A stretch of 64,000 bases of DNA, taken from NCBI GenBank assembly GCA_905178155.1, contig CAJINV010000001.1, positions 4,816,747 to 4,880,746 of the forward strand, read 5' to 3'. This DNA is from Amoebophrya sp. A120. Lineage: Eukaryota; Sar; Dinophyceae; Syndiniales; Amoebophryaceae. The number at the start of each line of letters is the position of its first letter. Positions within the stretch are counted from its first letter, which is position 1. The notes under the pieces were generated by a model. The model was not told where the DNA came from and made no database searches. It saw only the letters and a list, made by a program, of their open reading frames with translations. This document shows positions 21,576 to 34,800 of this stretch, in pieces. A program made the position numbers and the translations under genes.

Positions 21576-24500
21576 ATGAATTTCAGATTTCTACTCTCGA
21601 GTGTGTCTCTCGCCGTCTTGGTGGAAACCTCCGGCCGCAGCATTTTTGGCCTTGGGGCGTCTTTGCGAAGCCGGAGTTGGCCTCCGTACGAGCATGTGAT
21701 AGAACAACACGACGACGATGAAGAGGGGCTACAGTTACTGCAGACACAACAGGCCGAGCCGTTTCCTGTTGACGCTAGTACCGGCGCAGCGGCAGCGGCC
21801 CATCGTCCTGGGCTTGAGGAAGGTGATCCGCTCCTACCACTAGAACAACGCCGTCCGCCGCCACTGCAGGAGCTGCACGCCGCCGCCGGGTGGGAGAGTC
21901 CACAGCCCTGTTATGAGTACGCCGGCGCTTCTCCGATAGAATTACAGCAGGCATTGTTACAACATCAAATAGGACCCCACCACAACATCAGTTTTAATTA
22001 TACCCCTGCTGTGCAGGAACATCTTCGTTTTCCAAACTTTCAACAGACTGGCTACGACGCAATCGGGCCCGGATTTATTCAACCTCCGCAACAAGGCTCT
22101 CCCAGTTCCGACACACGCCATGCTGTGCCTGGTGCAGCCACCACTTCTGCGACACCTGCGGCAGGACAGTATCCTTGCTACGTGTACTCACCCCCGGGCT
22201 ATACCGGCGAATATTGCTACTACATGGTCGCGAGCACACCCACAGGAGAACAAAGAATATCCCCGGTCGGGGGCCCGCATAGTGCGGGTGCGCCTTTCCT
22301 GTCGCCCTGTGGAGGTGGTGCTTTTGTCCCTCCCAGTCAAGTAGGAGCTACCACGATTTTACCGCCCCTGCAATCTGCTCCTGCTCAATCACAGGTGACA
22401 GCACAGCAGCAGACCGTGAGAAATCCCAATCCTCTAGGTGATGGCACCACAAGCCAGGATAAAAATGCTAGTCCTTTCACGACGTCGCCCAACACTCGCG
22501 CACCCCCAGCCGACCCTTTCGCATCGCAGCAAGTAGAACAGCAGGCACATCAGCACCCTACTTCCTCACAACAGATCGGTCGGCCGGGCTTCTTGGGGCT
22601 GCAACCGATTCCAGTATCCGAGAACCAGCTACGGGAACTAGCTCCAGGTTTGATGTCAACATTTGTGCCAACAAAAAATGATCCGGATCGTGATCTTCAA
22701 GCCGCAAGAGCGTCGCCTGCACCGCTGGAGGACGATATTAACACCAGGGATCTGCAGCAGAATCGTAGCGACAAAAATAGAACTATGCTGCATCTCCCGG
22801 CAACTCGTGGTCCTAAAGGCAACTACAAGCCATCCGCAGGCAGCCTTGGCCCGAGCCCACCGATTCCAATTCCCAGGTGGAACAGCAGCGAATGGATCTT
22901 CGGGACGAACCGTAGTGTAGTGTCCTGGCCCCGTATGGAGAGAAAAAAACTGTGTAACTGTAACTTTTTTGCAGGAACAGCATCACAGATTTGTTTTGCA
23001 TGACAGAAGACCTGTCATGCGTAGCTAGTACGCGAAAACACGTATTAAAATCGCCTCTGATGCATATCCGGCATGACAAGTGTAACTGTATTGCAACATC
23101 TGCCAGACAAAGTTACACTTACACAGTTTTTTTCTTGCATACCCCGCGGCGCTGGTAGTGATCTTGTGACGCCTCCTGGGACGAAAACCACTCGGCAAGT
23201 TGGAAGTAGTCCTAAAAGAAGCGACGTCTTCACGACACATCATGAGTTCGTCGACCTGGACAACGACCAAGAGCGTCATCTAGCAGGATCTTCACACAAC
23301 TCAAGCAGGGCTCCGAGTCGTGAAACACAAAGCAGCTCCGGAACAAACTGGAGCGAAATAGTGAACGACCCAAATCCCCCACTCCTGCCCGTTGATCAAG
23401 GACCACGCGAACGAACAGTCCGTGAAAACAAGCCGGTCGGAAATAATCCCGCCGTCGCGGTTCTGCGGTTACCGTCATCCGATGCCGCTGAAGCAGTTGT
23501 ACAACCGAGTGGCAAGAGATATGAAGAAAAGGAGAGTCTTCAGGAGACTCGAGCGCACGATCACGATCCGGAGACTAATGATGAAGATGATGTTGCCGCC
23601 GCGTTGCTGTCATCTGGCTGGAATAAAGTGCAGAGGAGAAAAATGCTCGTTACGGCGCACGAAAAGAAACCAGCATTCCTTGCCGGCGATGAATTGGAAG
23701 GACCACAGGTGCGGAATAGCAGTGGCGAAGAAGTAGATGGCACTACCGGTGATCCAGGGATTCCTCCGGAAGATGATGAAAGCGGACCCAAGAATGCCGG
23801 AGAAGATAGTCCTGCAAGGCCTAAAAATGCCGAGAAGGAAGCTCCAGCTTCTTCTTCTTCTTCCCAAGAATCGGATGGAGGATCAGCGCACCAAAGGCGT
23901 AGTGCCGATGGTGCTGGAGATGTGGAAGATGAAGATCATGGCAGCGAGAGGCAAGAGGGACACACCAAGCCGGAGGAAAGCAAAAGTAATTTCATTTCCA
24001 TGGGGGCAGCCCCAGCCGCAGCGCCGCTTGCGGGGGAAGATCTTCATGCTGCTAGTGACGTCGCGCCCGCGGTGGCAGGGACGCCACCGCCAGCCAAAGC
24101 TTTATCGAAGAGGCAGAAAAAAATGGCTGCTGCGAAGCGTCGTGCCAAAGAGTTCGAAGCCGCGCAGGAGGAAGACAATGACAAGAACGGAAAAAAAATG
24201 GACAGCACAAAGGAATTGCCCGAGATCACCACTACAGGAGCAGCAGAGGCGGAAACGACAAACGATCCGCACGAAAATAAAGGTTCCGCTCCCGGTGCGG
24301 TCGCTGTAAGCGAAGTTGTACCAGTGGATCTTGGTCCAGAAAGAACTAACGAGCCCGGAGAAGAAGATCTCGTGCCAGTTTCGAAAGGAGCAGCCCAAAC
24401 TTCCGTTAAGGAAAGAACAAGAAGCGAAGTGCTACCGGCTACAGAAGCCGATGACCCCCCCGGCTCGTCCCGACCACCTGCGGGAAACAAGAGTAAAGGG

Positions 24501-25476
24501 AATAAAGGTGGGAAGAACAAGAATAAAGGTACTAAAAATAAGCAACAGGTGGAACAACAGACAGACGAAGCTTTTGACGAGATCCTGGCAGATTTTCAAG
24601 GCGACTTAAAGAGTCCGGGGTGTCAGGACGTGCTTGATGGACTGCAAGATGCGATCGACACGTACTCGGCTGTGAAGTGCAAGATCAAGAAGGCGTGTCT
24701 GCAGCGCCCCGACAGCAGCGCGCACCTACAGCGATGGCTGCAGTCGATCGAGCAGCGGCGCGACTTCTTCCTGCAGTACTGCAAGACGGACAGCGATTTG
24801 AAGCAGATTCGCGGCATTTTGAACGACAAAATCTCGTCCCACCTGCCAAGCGACACGGCGGATTTTGTCGTCTGGAAAATTCTCCTGGAAGAGTATCCCG
24901 ACAAGGCTATGCAATGGCAAAGTCTAATGCTGCCCCGTCGAGAACGCCCCGGGATGGAATACCTATACTTTTGTTTGATGTTGTTCTGTTCGAGATTCAT
25001 TCCAAATCCAAATCATGTAAACGTTTTGTGCTGTACGGTAGGACTAAGACCACCGTTTCTGTTTCTGCATCGAAAATTTGTGTTGTGAGCACATGAGCAT
25101 TGTTGCGCGTTTGTTTATTCGTCCATGGGAAAGTTTTGCGAGCACAAACTGTTTCAGTACCGAGTTGAGTTCGTCCGGGGTTGGCGCAATTCGCAGTTTC
25201 ATAAAAGCCTTCTTCCGCGTTGATTGGCTGCAGTACATGGAGTATGGGTTGCGCTACTTTCTGCTCAGTGCGGGGCTGGCCAACCAACAGCACGCGGCTT
25301 TTCCCATGTCTCTCGATCTGGTGTCGGACTTTTTGCAGCACGTCCTGCGGCGCAAAAGGAGCCAGCAAAAGGTGGGAAATAGCGGCGCAACACCACCATC
25401 CGGTGCTGCGCAGGCAGCGAGACAGCAGGGCAGCGAAGGGGCAGGGGCGGATGCAGCACAAGTAGAGAAGCAATAG
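21576..25476 (+). CDS. Secreted low-complexity protein of unknown function
   Basis: ATG 21576 opens with a signal peptide (MNFRFLLSSVSLAVLVETSG). A Pro/Gln/Ser-rich part follows (to about 22930), then an acidic and lysine-rich part with KAL SKRQKKMAAAKRRAKE-like runs. Next is an ordered helical block (about 24560-24930: DEILADFQGDLKSPGCQ, then AVKCKIKKACLQRPDSS). Exons: 21576-22933, 23147 to about 24,980, about 25,150-25476 (TAG). IE-D separates the first two with perfect frame continuity (SWPRGAGSDL). The second intron has no introner ends and its borders are not resolved. The last exon encodes a helical stretch (DWLQYMEYGLRYFLLSAGLA). No family is recognised. The TAG at 25474 may be read-through intron if this gene really continues into the one at 25806; I favour two genes but cannot exclude one. 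Confidence 0.5.
22934..23141 (+). mobile_element. Introner IE-D, 208 bp
   Basis: Begins TATGGAGAGAAAAAAACTG and ends CAGTTTTTTTCTTGCATA. Exact duplication CCCCG (22929-22933, 23142-23146). Inner arms carry complementary GTAACTGTAAC- and GTTACACTTACAC-type runs. Confidence 0.92.
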
Positions 25477-25805
25477 AGCTTTTTGTTTTGCAGCTTGAAC
25501 GAACTCGAGCCCAAACCTCCGCACGCCCCCCCCTAGTGCAGGATAAATGATGATGATGATGATGCTGAAGTACAACTTCCGGATGCGTTTAGTTTAGGTT
25601 TCAGGATTTAGGTGGATATGATCCACTTAAGTACAACTTACTCGAGTCTGGGACTTGGTCTTCTTAAACGTCGCAGTCCTTGTCAAATCTCTTTCTATCG
25701 GACCTGGAGAGCAGTACTTCTATGTGGGCAAGTTTGATGATGATGACGGCACCCTCCTCAACATGCACGTTCATGAACAAATACTTACTTAATTATCTCC
25801 TTCAG
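25477..25805. other. Gap between two genes, possibly containing an upstream exon
   Basis: Contains a six-unit ATG microsatellite at 25547-25564. A coding-like stretch at about 25690-25768 reads GPGEQYFYVGKFDDDDGTLL. It ends near two GT candidates (25721 or 25769) facing the acceptor ATTATCTCCTTCAG at 25805. This may be the preceding exon of the giant gene that follows. Confidence 0.35.
25547..25564. repeat. ATG/GAT trinucleotide microsatellite
   Basis: Six tandem ATG units in non-coding sequence directly 3' of a stop codon. Confidence 0.8.
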
Positions 25806-28800
25806 GTTGAGTCCGAAAGAAGCGCGCCGCCGCGGCGGGCCAGCGTAATAGTTCGCCATTTGTCCACGAAATTTGACGCAGAGGCCTTCGAAAAGGCCAT
25901 TGAAAAGTCGTTGCAGAAGCAAAGTCCGCAGCAGGCACCGGAAAGCCTAGCCTACTGCTGCACGCTGAAGGGGCCGAAAACAACTTCTAGGAAACAAGAA
26001 TCAGGGGGACAACACCTACATCAACAACGGGAGCAGCCTTTTTCCCCTCTCGCTTCTCCTGCCGGAGCTGCGGGACTTCCCGGCTCTTACCTGCAGCCGA
26101 GGTCGAGCGTGATTCTGCAGGTTTTGCACTTCAACCAGTGGAGCTACAAGACTTTTGGGTTTCTGCTGCAGAAACTGCACAGCTCCTTTTCCACCACCGG
26201 GTTTTTCAACACGATCTCCGGGTACCGGCAAGTGTTTTCGGACCACCAGGGGGACTTTATCACGAGCCTGGCGGACGCGGGCGTGAAGCGTTTAGCGGTG
26301 GAGGTGCGGGGGAACACGTACAAGCACGATTTTTCCGCGGAAACCACACTGGAGATGCTATCGTATTTAAAAACGTCCGCACCCCAGAGTTGTAAATGCA
26401 AATCGGCATGCTGAAAATGTTTCTCATACGGATCCCCATGAGAAGCATTTGCTATTCGCGTTTTGAAATTTGTCATGCTCCAATCAGCATGATATCCTAG
26501 ACTTGTGATGCTGCTGAACTACCGCAAACAGCACTACACTACGAGTCCGAATTTGTCATGCAAAACAGCCACAAGCTTAGCTTGTGGATTTGTCTAGCCG
26601 ATTCCCCATCTTGACTATGGTGTGGGGACGTTTTTACATAGGATAGATGCACGCGGGCCGGATGTACACGCCGCAAATGCAGAACGTGATCAACGATGCC
26701 GTTGCGATGGCCATCGGGGACCCCCTGTTTCAGGCCTCCGTCGCCGCGGACAAAAAGAATCCGCTGCTGCGCAAGGGGAGGAATGGCAGAGCAGCAGCTC
26801 CGCAGAGAACAATCGTCGAAGAGGATGAGGAGATGCAAGAACCAGGAGAAAACTACGCTGCGACCGGTAAAAATTCTACCGGTAATCTCGTCATTGACAA
26901 GGACTACAAGCGTCGGACCGGCAACATTCTCGTGGAGTTCGAAGATGTGGTTGATATGACGACACCAGCATACCACAAGTGCGAGGCGATGGAGAGAACT
27001 CACATGAGGTACAGCACCGCGGACAGCAGTGATTCGCCTTCTTCCCTCCCGTCCGCAGAAGGCGTGGAGTCGGACTACTTTCTGGCCTCCCCGGCGGCCT
27101 TCGGGAAGGGCAGCAACGTCGTTTGGACTGGTACTGGTACAACAGGTGTTGAGACGTCATCTGCAGGTCGTGGGGCAGACAAGCAAGAGGAAGCTGGCCA
27201 GAATGGAATTGGAGCCGCGAAAAGAACGGAAAGGAATGAAGCCACCCCTGATTCAGATTCATCTCGGCAGCCGAATCCTGCAAGTAGAACAAGCGAGGAA
27301 TCTTTTGATCATACAGGCGAACGTAGCAAGAAGAATCCAGCCATGAAGAAACTGATGGAGATTTTCGATCTCGGGGACCACGTCGACCACTTGTTAACCA
27401 AAGACGACATGGCCCAGCTGCGCGCCGACATTTTTGCCCGCGTCCTGGGCACCCTGGGGTTGCCGGAGTACTTGCAGCACTGGGGGAAGGAGCAGCAAAT
27501 GACGTTTCACGCGGTGTCGGGCCTGGAGCTCCCCAGCGACGTGCCGCAAGCCTTGTGGGTGCCGAACCTGAGTCCGGGGAACATGGCCACGCAGGTGTTT
27601 CGCCACCTGATTCAGGAAAAGATGCGCAACATATGACAGTGCACAACTCCCCCTCCCCCTCATTTGTGATGCAAAATACCCAATCCATTCTTTGCCTCTT
27701 GGCAATGTTTGCATGACAAGTTCTCGTAGCCCAAATAGCACTGCACTCCAGTGCAAATTTGTCATGCAAAACCGGCACTCTTTCTCTTGCTGATGCTTGT
27801 ATTGCCGTTCATGCTATACAAATGAGGGGGAGGGGGAGTTGTGCACTGTCATACAACATCGACGTGCAGGTGGCGGGGTTTCTGCGTCGCGTGTTTCTGC
27901 GGGACCCGGATGGGTTCATGCGAGAAACGCCCTTTCCGCGGCTCGTGGACAAGTGGCTGAGCATGGAAAAAGCGGCGATTATCCTGAGCAAAAACGTCCC
28001 CACACGACCAGAATCAAGATGGGAAATTTGCTATACAAATCAACCAGCTCTGGTTGTTTCGCATGACAAGTTTGTCCTCCTAATGTAATCCTGTTCAGCT
28101 AGTTCAGCAGCATCACAGATCTAGCGCATCGCGCTGATTGGAGCATGGCAAATTCCGAGACACGACGAGAAATCTCCTCTTATGGGGCTCCGCATGAGAA
28201 ATTATGAAGGGACAAAATACCCAAACCTCACTCATAAACCACCTTATTACTTTTTCAAAAAAAGCATTACCGAAACATTGCATTTTCAGAATTCAAACAT
28301 TGCACTTTTGCAAAAATGAAATGCTCTTTTGCATTTTTGGGTAGGACCGAAAAACTCACATCCGGGATCGAAAAAACCGAAGGTCGAACTGCAAAGCCTC
28401 GATCTCGAACTTCAAAGCCTCGATCTGCGAATTTCAAAAGCCGATCTGCGAATTTCTATTCCGATCTGCGAAGTTTCAACCTCCTTCGCAACCGTCCGCA
28501 GTTTCACTTTTTTACCGAAATAGCAAAATCGAAAACCTGTGGTCTAATAAAAAACCACAACTCTGCGCCCCTTCTCCCCAGTGACAGACTTTCCCGCCTG
28601 CGCGCAGCGCGCGCGGGTATTCTCTCGAAGCCCAGCGGACAAAATCCTCCATGCGGGAGATAAAATCCGCCATCCCGGAGAAAAAACATCGCCGGCTAGG
28701 AGAAAAAATCGGCTGGCTCAGGACGCCAAAAATCTGGCAACGGCGGATAAAATCTGAAAGCCTGTCATTTTGGGCCAAAACTCCCAAAATATCCGGAAAT

Positions 28801-31800
28801 TGTGGCCCGAATTCCGGATTTTTTGGCGAAAAGTGGCGAAAGTGACGGGTTTGCTGACTTTGTCCGGCAGTCGCCGATTTTCTGGGCCCCCAAGGAGGCA
28901 GATTTTTTCTCCGAGACAGCGGATTTTTTCTCCGGGATGGCGGATTTTATCTCCCGCATGGAGGATTTTGTCCGCTGGGCTTCGAGAGAATACCCGCGCG
29001 CGCTGCGCGCAGGCGGGAAAGTCTGTCACTGGGGTGAAGGGGCGCAGAGTTGTGGTTTTTTATTAGATCACAGGTTTTCGATTTTGCTATTTCGGTAAAA
29101 AAGTGAAACTGCGGACGGTTGCGAAGGAGGTTGAAACTTCGCAGATCGGAATAGAAATTCGCAGATCGGCTTTTGAAATTCGCAGGTCGAGGCTTTGAAG
29201 TTCGAGATCGAGGCTTTGCAGTTCGACCTTCGGTTTTTTCGATCCCGGATGTGAGTTTTTCGGTCCTACCCAAAAATGCAAAAGAACATTGCATTTTTGC
29301 AAAAATGCAATGTTTGAATTCTGAAAATGCAATGTTTCGGTAATGCTTTTTTTGAAAAAGTAATAAGGTGGTTTATGAGTGAGGTTTGGGTATTTTGTCC
29401 CTTCATATGAGAAATATTTTCAGCATGCAGATTTGCATCGCACCTATGGGGTGGGAACGGAACGTTTTTACATAGGATACCGATGGGCGGGGCGTATCTG
29501 AGCGGATCGGGCTGCAAACTGTTTTTCCACGCCTCCTTGGAGATGGCCAAGGCCTTCCATTTGGGGTCCCCGCAGCAAAAGGCCTACTTCTTTCTCGAAG
29601 GCGGGTTCAGACCGAACATGCTCGTCCAGCAAGAGGTGGGGGCTGCTGCGCCGTCGGTGCGGGTTCCGCTGCTCCTGCGGTTGGGAGTGGAGAGCGACGG
29701 AACGGCGGAGCGTGTCGTCGTCCAGGCACAGCTGGCTCCGCCGGATGTGGACGTGAGTTCGTGGGAGGACAGCGCAAAAGCAGGCGGTCTTGCAAATGAC
29801 CCAGGAGCGCTGGTAACAGGTGAGCAGCCGGAAGTAGCACCAGGAGCATCTGCATCAGGCGGAAAGAAGAAGAAAGGCAAGCAAGCAAAAGCGAATAGTA
29901 AAGCGGGCACATCCGCAGCGGGTGCTGCGGGTGGGGCAGAGACAGCGATGTCAACATCCGCATCCTCGTGTATAGACATGAAAGCAGTACCAGTGGGAAA
30001 TGATGCAAATAATCCTGCAGGTTCAGTTGGTCACCACATCGAGAGATGGTTCAAAACCAATGGCATCGCCCAAGACGGCAGTGTCGGGCTAGATCCACAG
30101 GTTTGTGTTGCAAAGGGCGTCGATAGACTGGCGTCGGCGACAGGAGATGCACAACCAGCTTTCGTCGGATCACAACTTCCACGGTCCCCCGAAGAGAACC
30201 GGGATGGAGAAGACGTATCACAGAATACATATCTCTGCACTCTTGTGGTGACTTCGCCTCGTCTGTCAGGCACGAAAGAGATGGGCGCAAAACCACCAGC
30301 GGAACAAGCTGAGTCTTTCCGCGCCCCATACGCAGATCGACGTTTGCGCGTCGCGAATCTTCTAGGCGCGGGCCGCTCAGATTTGCTGTACACGTTCTTG
30401 GGTGCGAGTAGCTTTCCGACATTGTTCCAAGCTCCAGCTCTTCCAGCAGGGACGCCGAAATCAGTTACACTTCCATCTAGCACGGCTGCAGGTGCCGCTG
30501 TTCCTGGTAAGAAAAACAATCCCCGGTCTGCTGCCTTTTTCGCGCCCTCTTCTTCTTCGAAGACACCAGTTGACCTGATCCCGTGGGAGGACTACCCGAA
30601 GCTGCAGGAAATTTTCTCCTTGGAGTCTGCACTGAAGGAAGAGGTGCGCTCGGCGCTCTTAGAATTCGCGTCCCAGTGGACCCTGGAGAAGGAAGAATTC
30701 GATGACGACCTGACGACGGACCCTATCAAGCAGAATGTCATGAGGAACAGTACTCAGTGGTACGCCGGGCTTTCCAAGAAGTTTGGCGTTTCACGTGCAG
30801 GCACAGAAAGTGGCGGGGGTGGAGAGGATGATCCTACTACTTCACCGACCTGTGCTGCTCCTGGAGGTCGTGGTGCTTCTTCTACAACTACAGAACAAGC
30901 GAAGAAGATGTCCTCCAAGAAGAAGTCGTCTCCTGGCGGAAATATTTCTCCCAGCACTTTGTACCAAGCAACCACTCCGGACGTGAGCACCGTTCCACAC
31001 TGGCTTTCCGGAAAACCGGTGTACAGCGGCGAACTCCCGGACTTCGACCCCAGCAGCGTCTTGCTCTACGTTCTCCCGGAAGACGCTGCCATGGTCGTCG
31101 ACGAGGCCAATCGCCTGCGGAAACTCGCAAATCCCGGAGGTAGAAAAAAGAATCGGATTTTTGCAATTCTTTTTCTTGAACTCAAGAGGATCAACAGGTG
31201 TTTTACTTTTAGGATTTTGGGTTTGTCGTCCCCACCTCGATTCAAAAGCATACCCAGTCATGTGTTGCAAAGTACGTCGCGCTTCTAGCAATTAATAGAC
31301 TTTATGGAATATGAGAGACTGGGGGCGCTGGCTTTGATTTCGTGTTGACTTATTTAACGGCGTCAGTCCTGCTACTGCTTCATGTATAATCTCCAACCAG
31401 GCACAATACCGAACCCCCGCGTTTCTTACGTCGCGTGTGATTGGCAACCGGAAGAGTTGGGTGAAAGTTGGCGAGACAATTTCGGTGGTGATTCGCGGAA
31501 TAACTGGCACATCTTGAATCCCTTTCCCCACTGTGGAGCGCACGAAACCCAATCCAACTTGGTCATCGAGGAAAATCCGACCTTTGCCGGGAAGCAGATG
31601 TTGCGCACGTTTGCGTTGTTTCCGAGTCTGGCGAATTTAGTGGCCATGAAACTGGACTTGTTCGCGAAGTATATCGCTGTCGTAGAGGAATTGCGCCACT
31701 GGATGTTTCAGAAGACACTGCAGTTGATGAAACAACACGTGAAATTTCCCAATTTTCTGTGGGACTTCGAGGAGGACGAAGATGCAGACTTTCGCGAAGA

Positions 31801-34800
31801 TAGTGCTAGCACCGCATCTTCCCAAGAGCTAGCGTTGCTTGTGACGCGACTGTACGAAATCGAGCAGCAAAATCTGTCGCCTTGCAGCAAGGCCAGAATG
31901 CAGGCTGCGCAGGGCATGACCTTGTTGGAGCGGCAAGCTTCCGCGGAGGACAATATTAAATGCGCTACGACAAAAACGGGCACAGGAGAAGGAGCTGACG
32001 CGGTACCAGAAGAGAAAAAGCAGCAGACAGATGACGAAGAGGAGCCACCTTCGCAGCCAATCATGGACAAGAACGGCATCCGGGCGCACGCAATGATAAA
32101 TTTTATCCGTACCAGCAGTGCCAGCATCAACTCCTTTAGCGACCTCCACAGTCTGCTAAACGCAAAGAAGGTCAGAGTCCCCGGGATGAGCAGAAGCACC
32201 ACACCGACCGCTTCGTCAGGTAGTCCCCCACAGAAGGAAGCCGCAACAGGCTTGCTGGCCGGATCCCTGTCGCGTGCGTCTGCCATTGGATCTGGAAATA
32301 GGACATCAGGAACAAGCGGACCGGCTTTTGGCTATGCGCAGCTACACGGAGCAGGAGGCGTGTCCTCGAGTGGACCATCGATCAATGTTGCATCAAGCGA
32401 CGGTCTGAACAAATGTCCCGCCAACATGCGGGACGCAGAGGCGGTGGAAACGCTGGTCAGCTTCTTCTTTGAGACCGAGATCGCCATGAAAAATCGCGTC
32501 CTCGAGATCGAAGACGGCGAGACGCACGCGAAGCGCGTCGTTTCGGAGGACCGAGTGCAAAACATCCTTGCGTGGGCAGCGATTCCCGGGTTCGAGACGC
32601 TGGCGGCGCGGTGGGTCGGCCCGGGGCAGTTTGCGAAACCGGCGCAAGCGCAACACGACCGGGAGGCGCTTCATCTCCGCCGGCTGGCTACGCATTTGGA
32701 AATCCGGAGGGAGTACGTCCGTAAGTTGGTCGAGTCCGCCGCCGCGGAGGCCAATTTCTTCGAAAATCGCCCCGATTTGGTGTACAGCGCGCAGCAGGCC
32801 CGGGCCGGTAATACTATGTCCGCTTCTTTGGGCAGGCAAACTACATCGCATTTTGATTTCTCCGGGCGCCAGCTCCTGTCCGGCGGCGGCTCGTTCCCGT
32901 CGGACGCCGACGGGTTGCCCGGACAGCCAAAATTCGCGCGGGAGCTGACCACGCTGTCGCGCGTGCACGTCAATGCGGTCTCCTTCTTGTTCGGCTCCGC
33001 AGTGACCAACCACCAGGAGGAAGTGCTGGCTTGGTACGAGTTGGATCAGATCTGCAGCTTGAATAGGAGAGCGCTGCTGACGAGCGGGACGACGAGCAAG
33101 GAACACCAGTTGCGTGAGGCGGTAATACAAAACCGGAACACGAACAAGCAACTCGCCAAGTTTGTCGTCGGCACTCCGCAACGCCCGCGGGACTTTTCGC
33201 ATATAACGACGTCTTTGTTTTTGAAATCCCTACGGAAACGCAACTTCTTCCATCACCGCGTTGAGCTGTGCAAGTACGTGACAAATGCGCAGAGCCCGAA
33301 GCGGCAGCAGCAGCTGGAGGCGGAGCAGGCAGAGATCGTTGGAAAGCTCCTGCAGGAGCAACCTAGTAGTAGGTGCAGCTCTAAGAGCTCTGCGTATAAT
33401 TCTGAAGACGATGCGTCAACGACACTGTTGGCGAACAGTTTACGGCTGATCAACTTGCAATGGGAGCGGAAGGCGGGGAACGCGTTTGGCAGGTTTTCCT
33501 TGCGCACCATGGGCGAGTTGCTGCAAACGATCGACGAGGTTGACAGCGGCACGACGACCGGACCAACAACTGTTCAAAATACTGGAGGCCCCGCGGCCGT
33601 TTCTACTTTGTCATCTGCACTACCCCCGGGCTCCTCGTGCACTGCTAATCCTGACTACAGTACTATGAATCCGGTTTTGAAGATGAATCCAAACGCGAGA
33701 CAGGAGGTACAGCAGGATTTGCGGGAAGCTTTGCTGGATTTCCTGCAAAACTTCGGGTTGGTAGCGGAGCTGGTGCACAGTCGGGAGCGTTACCTGCAAA
33801 CTGATTTCATTCAACTCGCGAAAGCCGGTGTGTGGTGGCTGTGGCTAGCCCAAAAAACAGACGAGGCTGGCGTGCGGCCGCTCAGCCCCCGCGCACTGCT
33901 GGAGCCCATTCTTGGGTCCGGGCTGCACCAGTTCCGGGACGAGCAGCACGTTAGGAGCGCGAGTGCATCAACAGCCTCGACAAGCGAGGGCCGTTGTTCT
34001 CGGGGACCGTCCGCAAACGAAAAGACCCGAGTACAAGCTGCCCATAAAGTCGCTCATTCCAGGAAATCTTCTTCGAAGCGCCAGGATCCCACTGGCCGTG
34101 GCGAAGGTGCTACTACCTACGGCATGGAAGTGGACCAGGAACTACACGAGGGGGGTAGCAGTAGCAATAGCATGGTAAATAGCGACGATATGGACGTGGA
34201 TGAGGAGCAGACGAATGCGCCCCCGGGAGATCTGGACGATGTTATCGACGATGATGTTGAAGCCGGGACGGCTGGCACAGACGTGGAATCCACACAGGCC
34301 GGATCGACTCCTCCGGTTACGCCGCGCGGCAGTGCCGCAGTGCCTCTCCAAGAGGATCATGCGCTTGGGGGTGAGGACGGCGAAATGGTAGACGAGCACC
34401 AGGCCTCGAGCCTGCCTAGTTCAAAACCTGGCGACATCGTGGAGCAGGACTGTCAAGGGCTCCATCGGCAGGTTAGTTCTTCCTCTGCAGCGTCCGTCGG
34501 CACGTGCGACGAGCTGGTCGAGCAGCTTTTTGCGCCGGACCGAACGGACTGCAGGATCATTGACGGCTTGCACGAGAATGACCTGGACTTCAGTGAGGAG
34601 TTCCTCGCAAAAGATGAGTCCCAGGAGCTTCACGCGGCTAGCGAGACTGCGCGAGAATATAATCGTCTTCAAGGGGAGCAAGGAAATGGCGGTGCTGCTA
34701 CTACGAACGGAACTACGAGCGCCCCGCCGACGCTGCTCTTGTACCGGCTCTCCCCTATGATGTCCTCAGCTGGGTCATCCGGGTCTCTGGCATCATCAAC

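Noticed and set aside
28316-29294. Two 115-codon open frames, one on each strand (28316-28663 and 28947-29294)
   Set aside because: They are mirror copies produced by the inverted arms of the fold-back element, lack known motifs, and lie inside an intron.
31382-31384. ATG 31382 as the start of a separate 1,838-residue gene
   Set aside because: A phase-matched GT-AG intron (31140-31400) joins the upstream exon to codons just after this ATG, and the summed exon length is an exact multiple of three.
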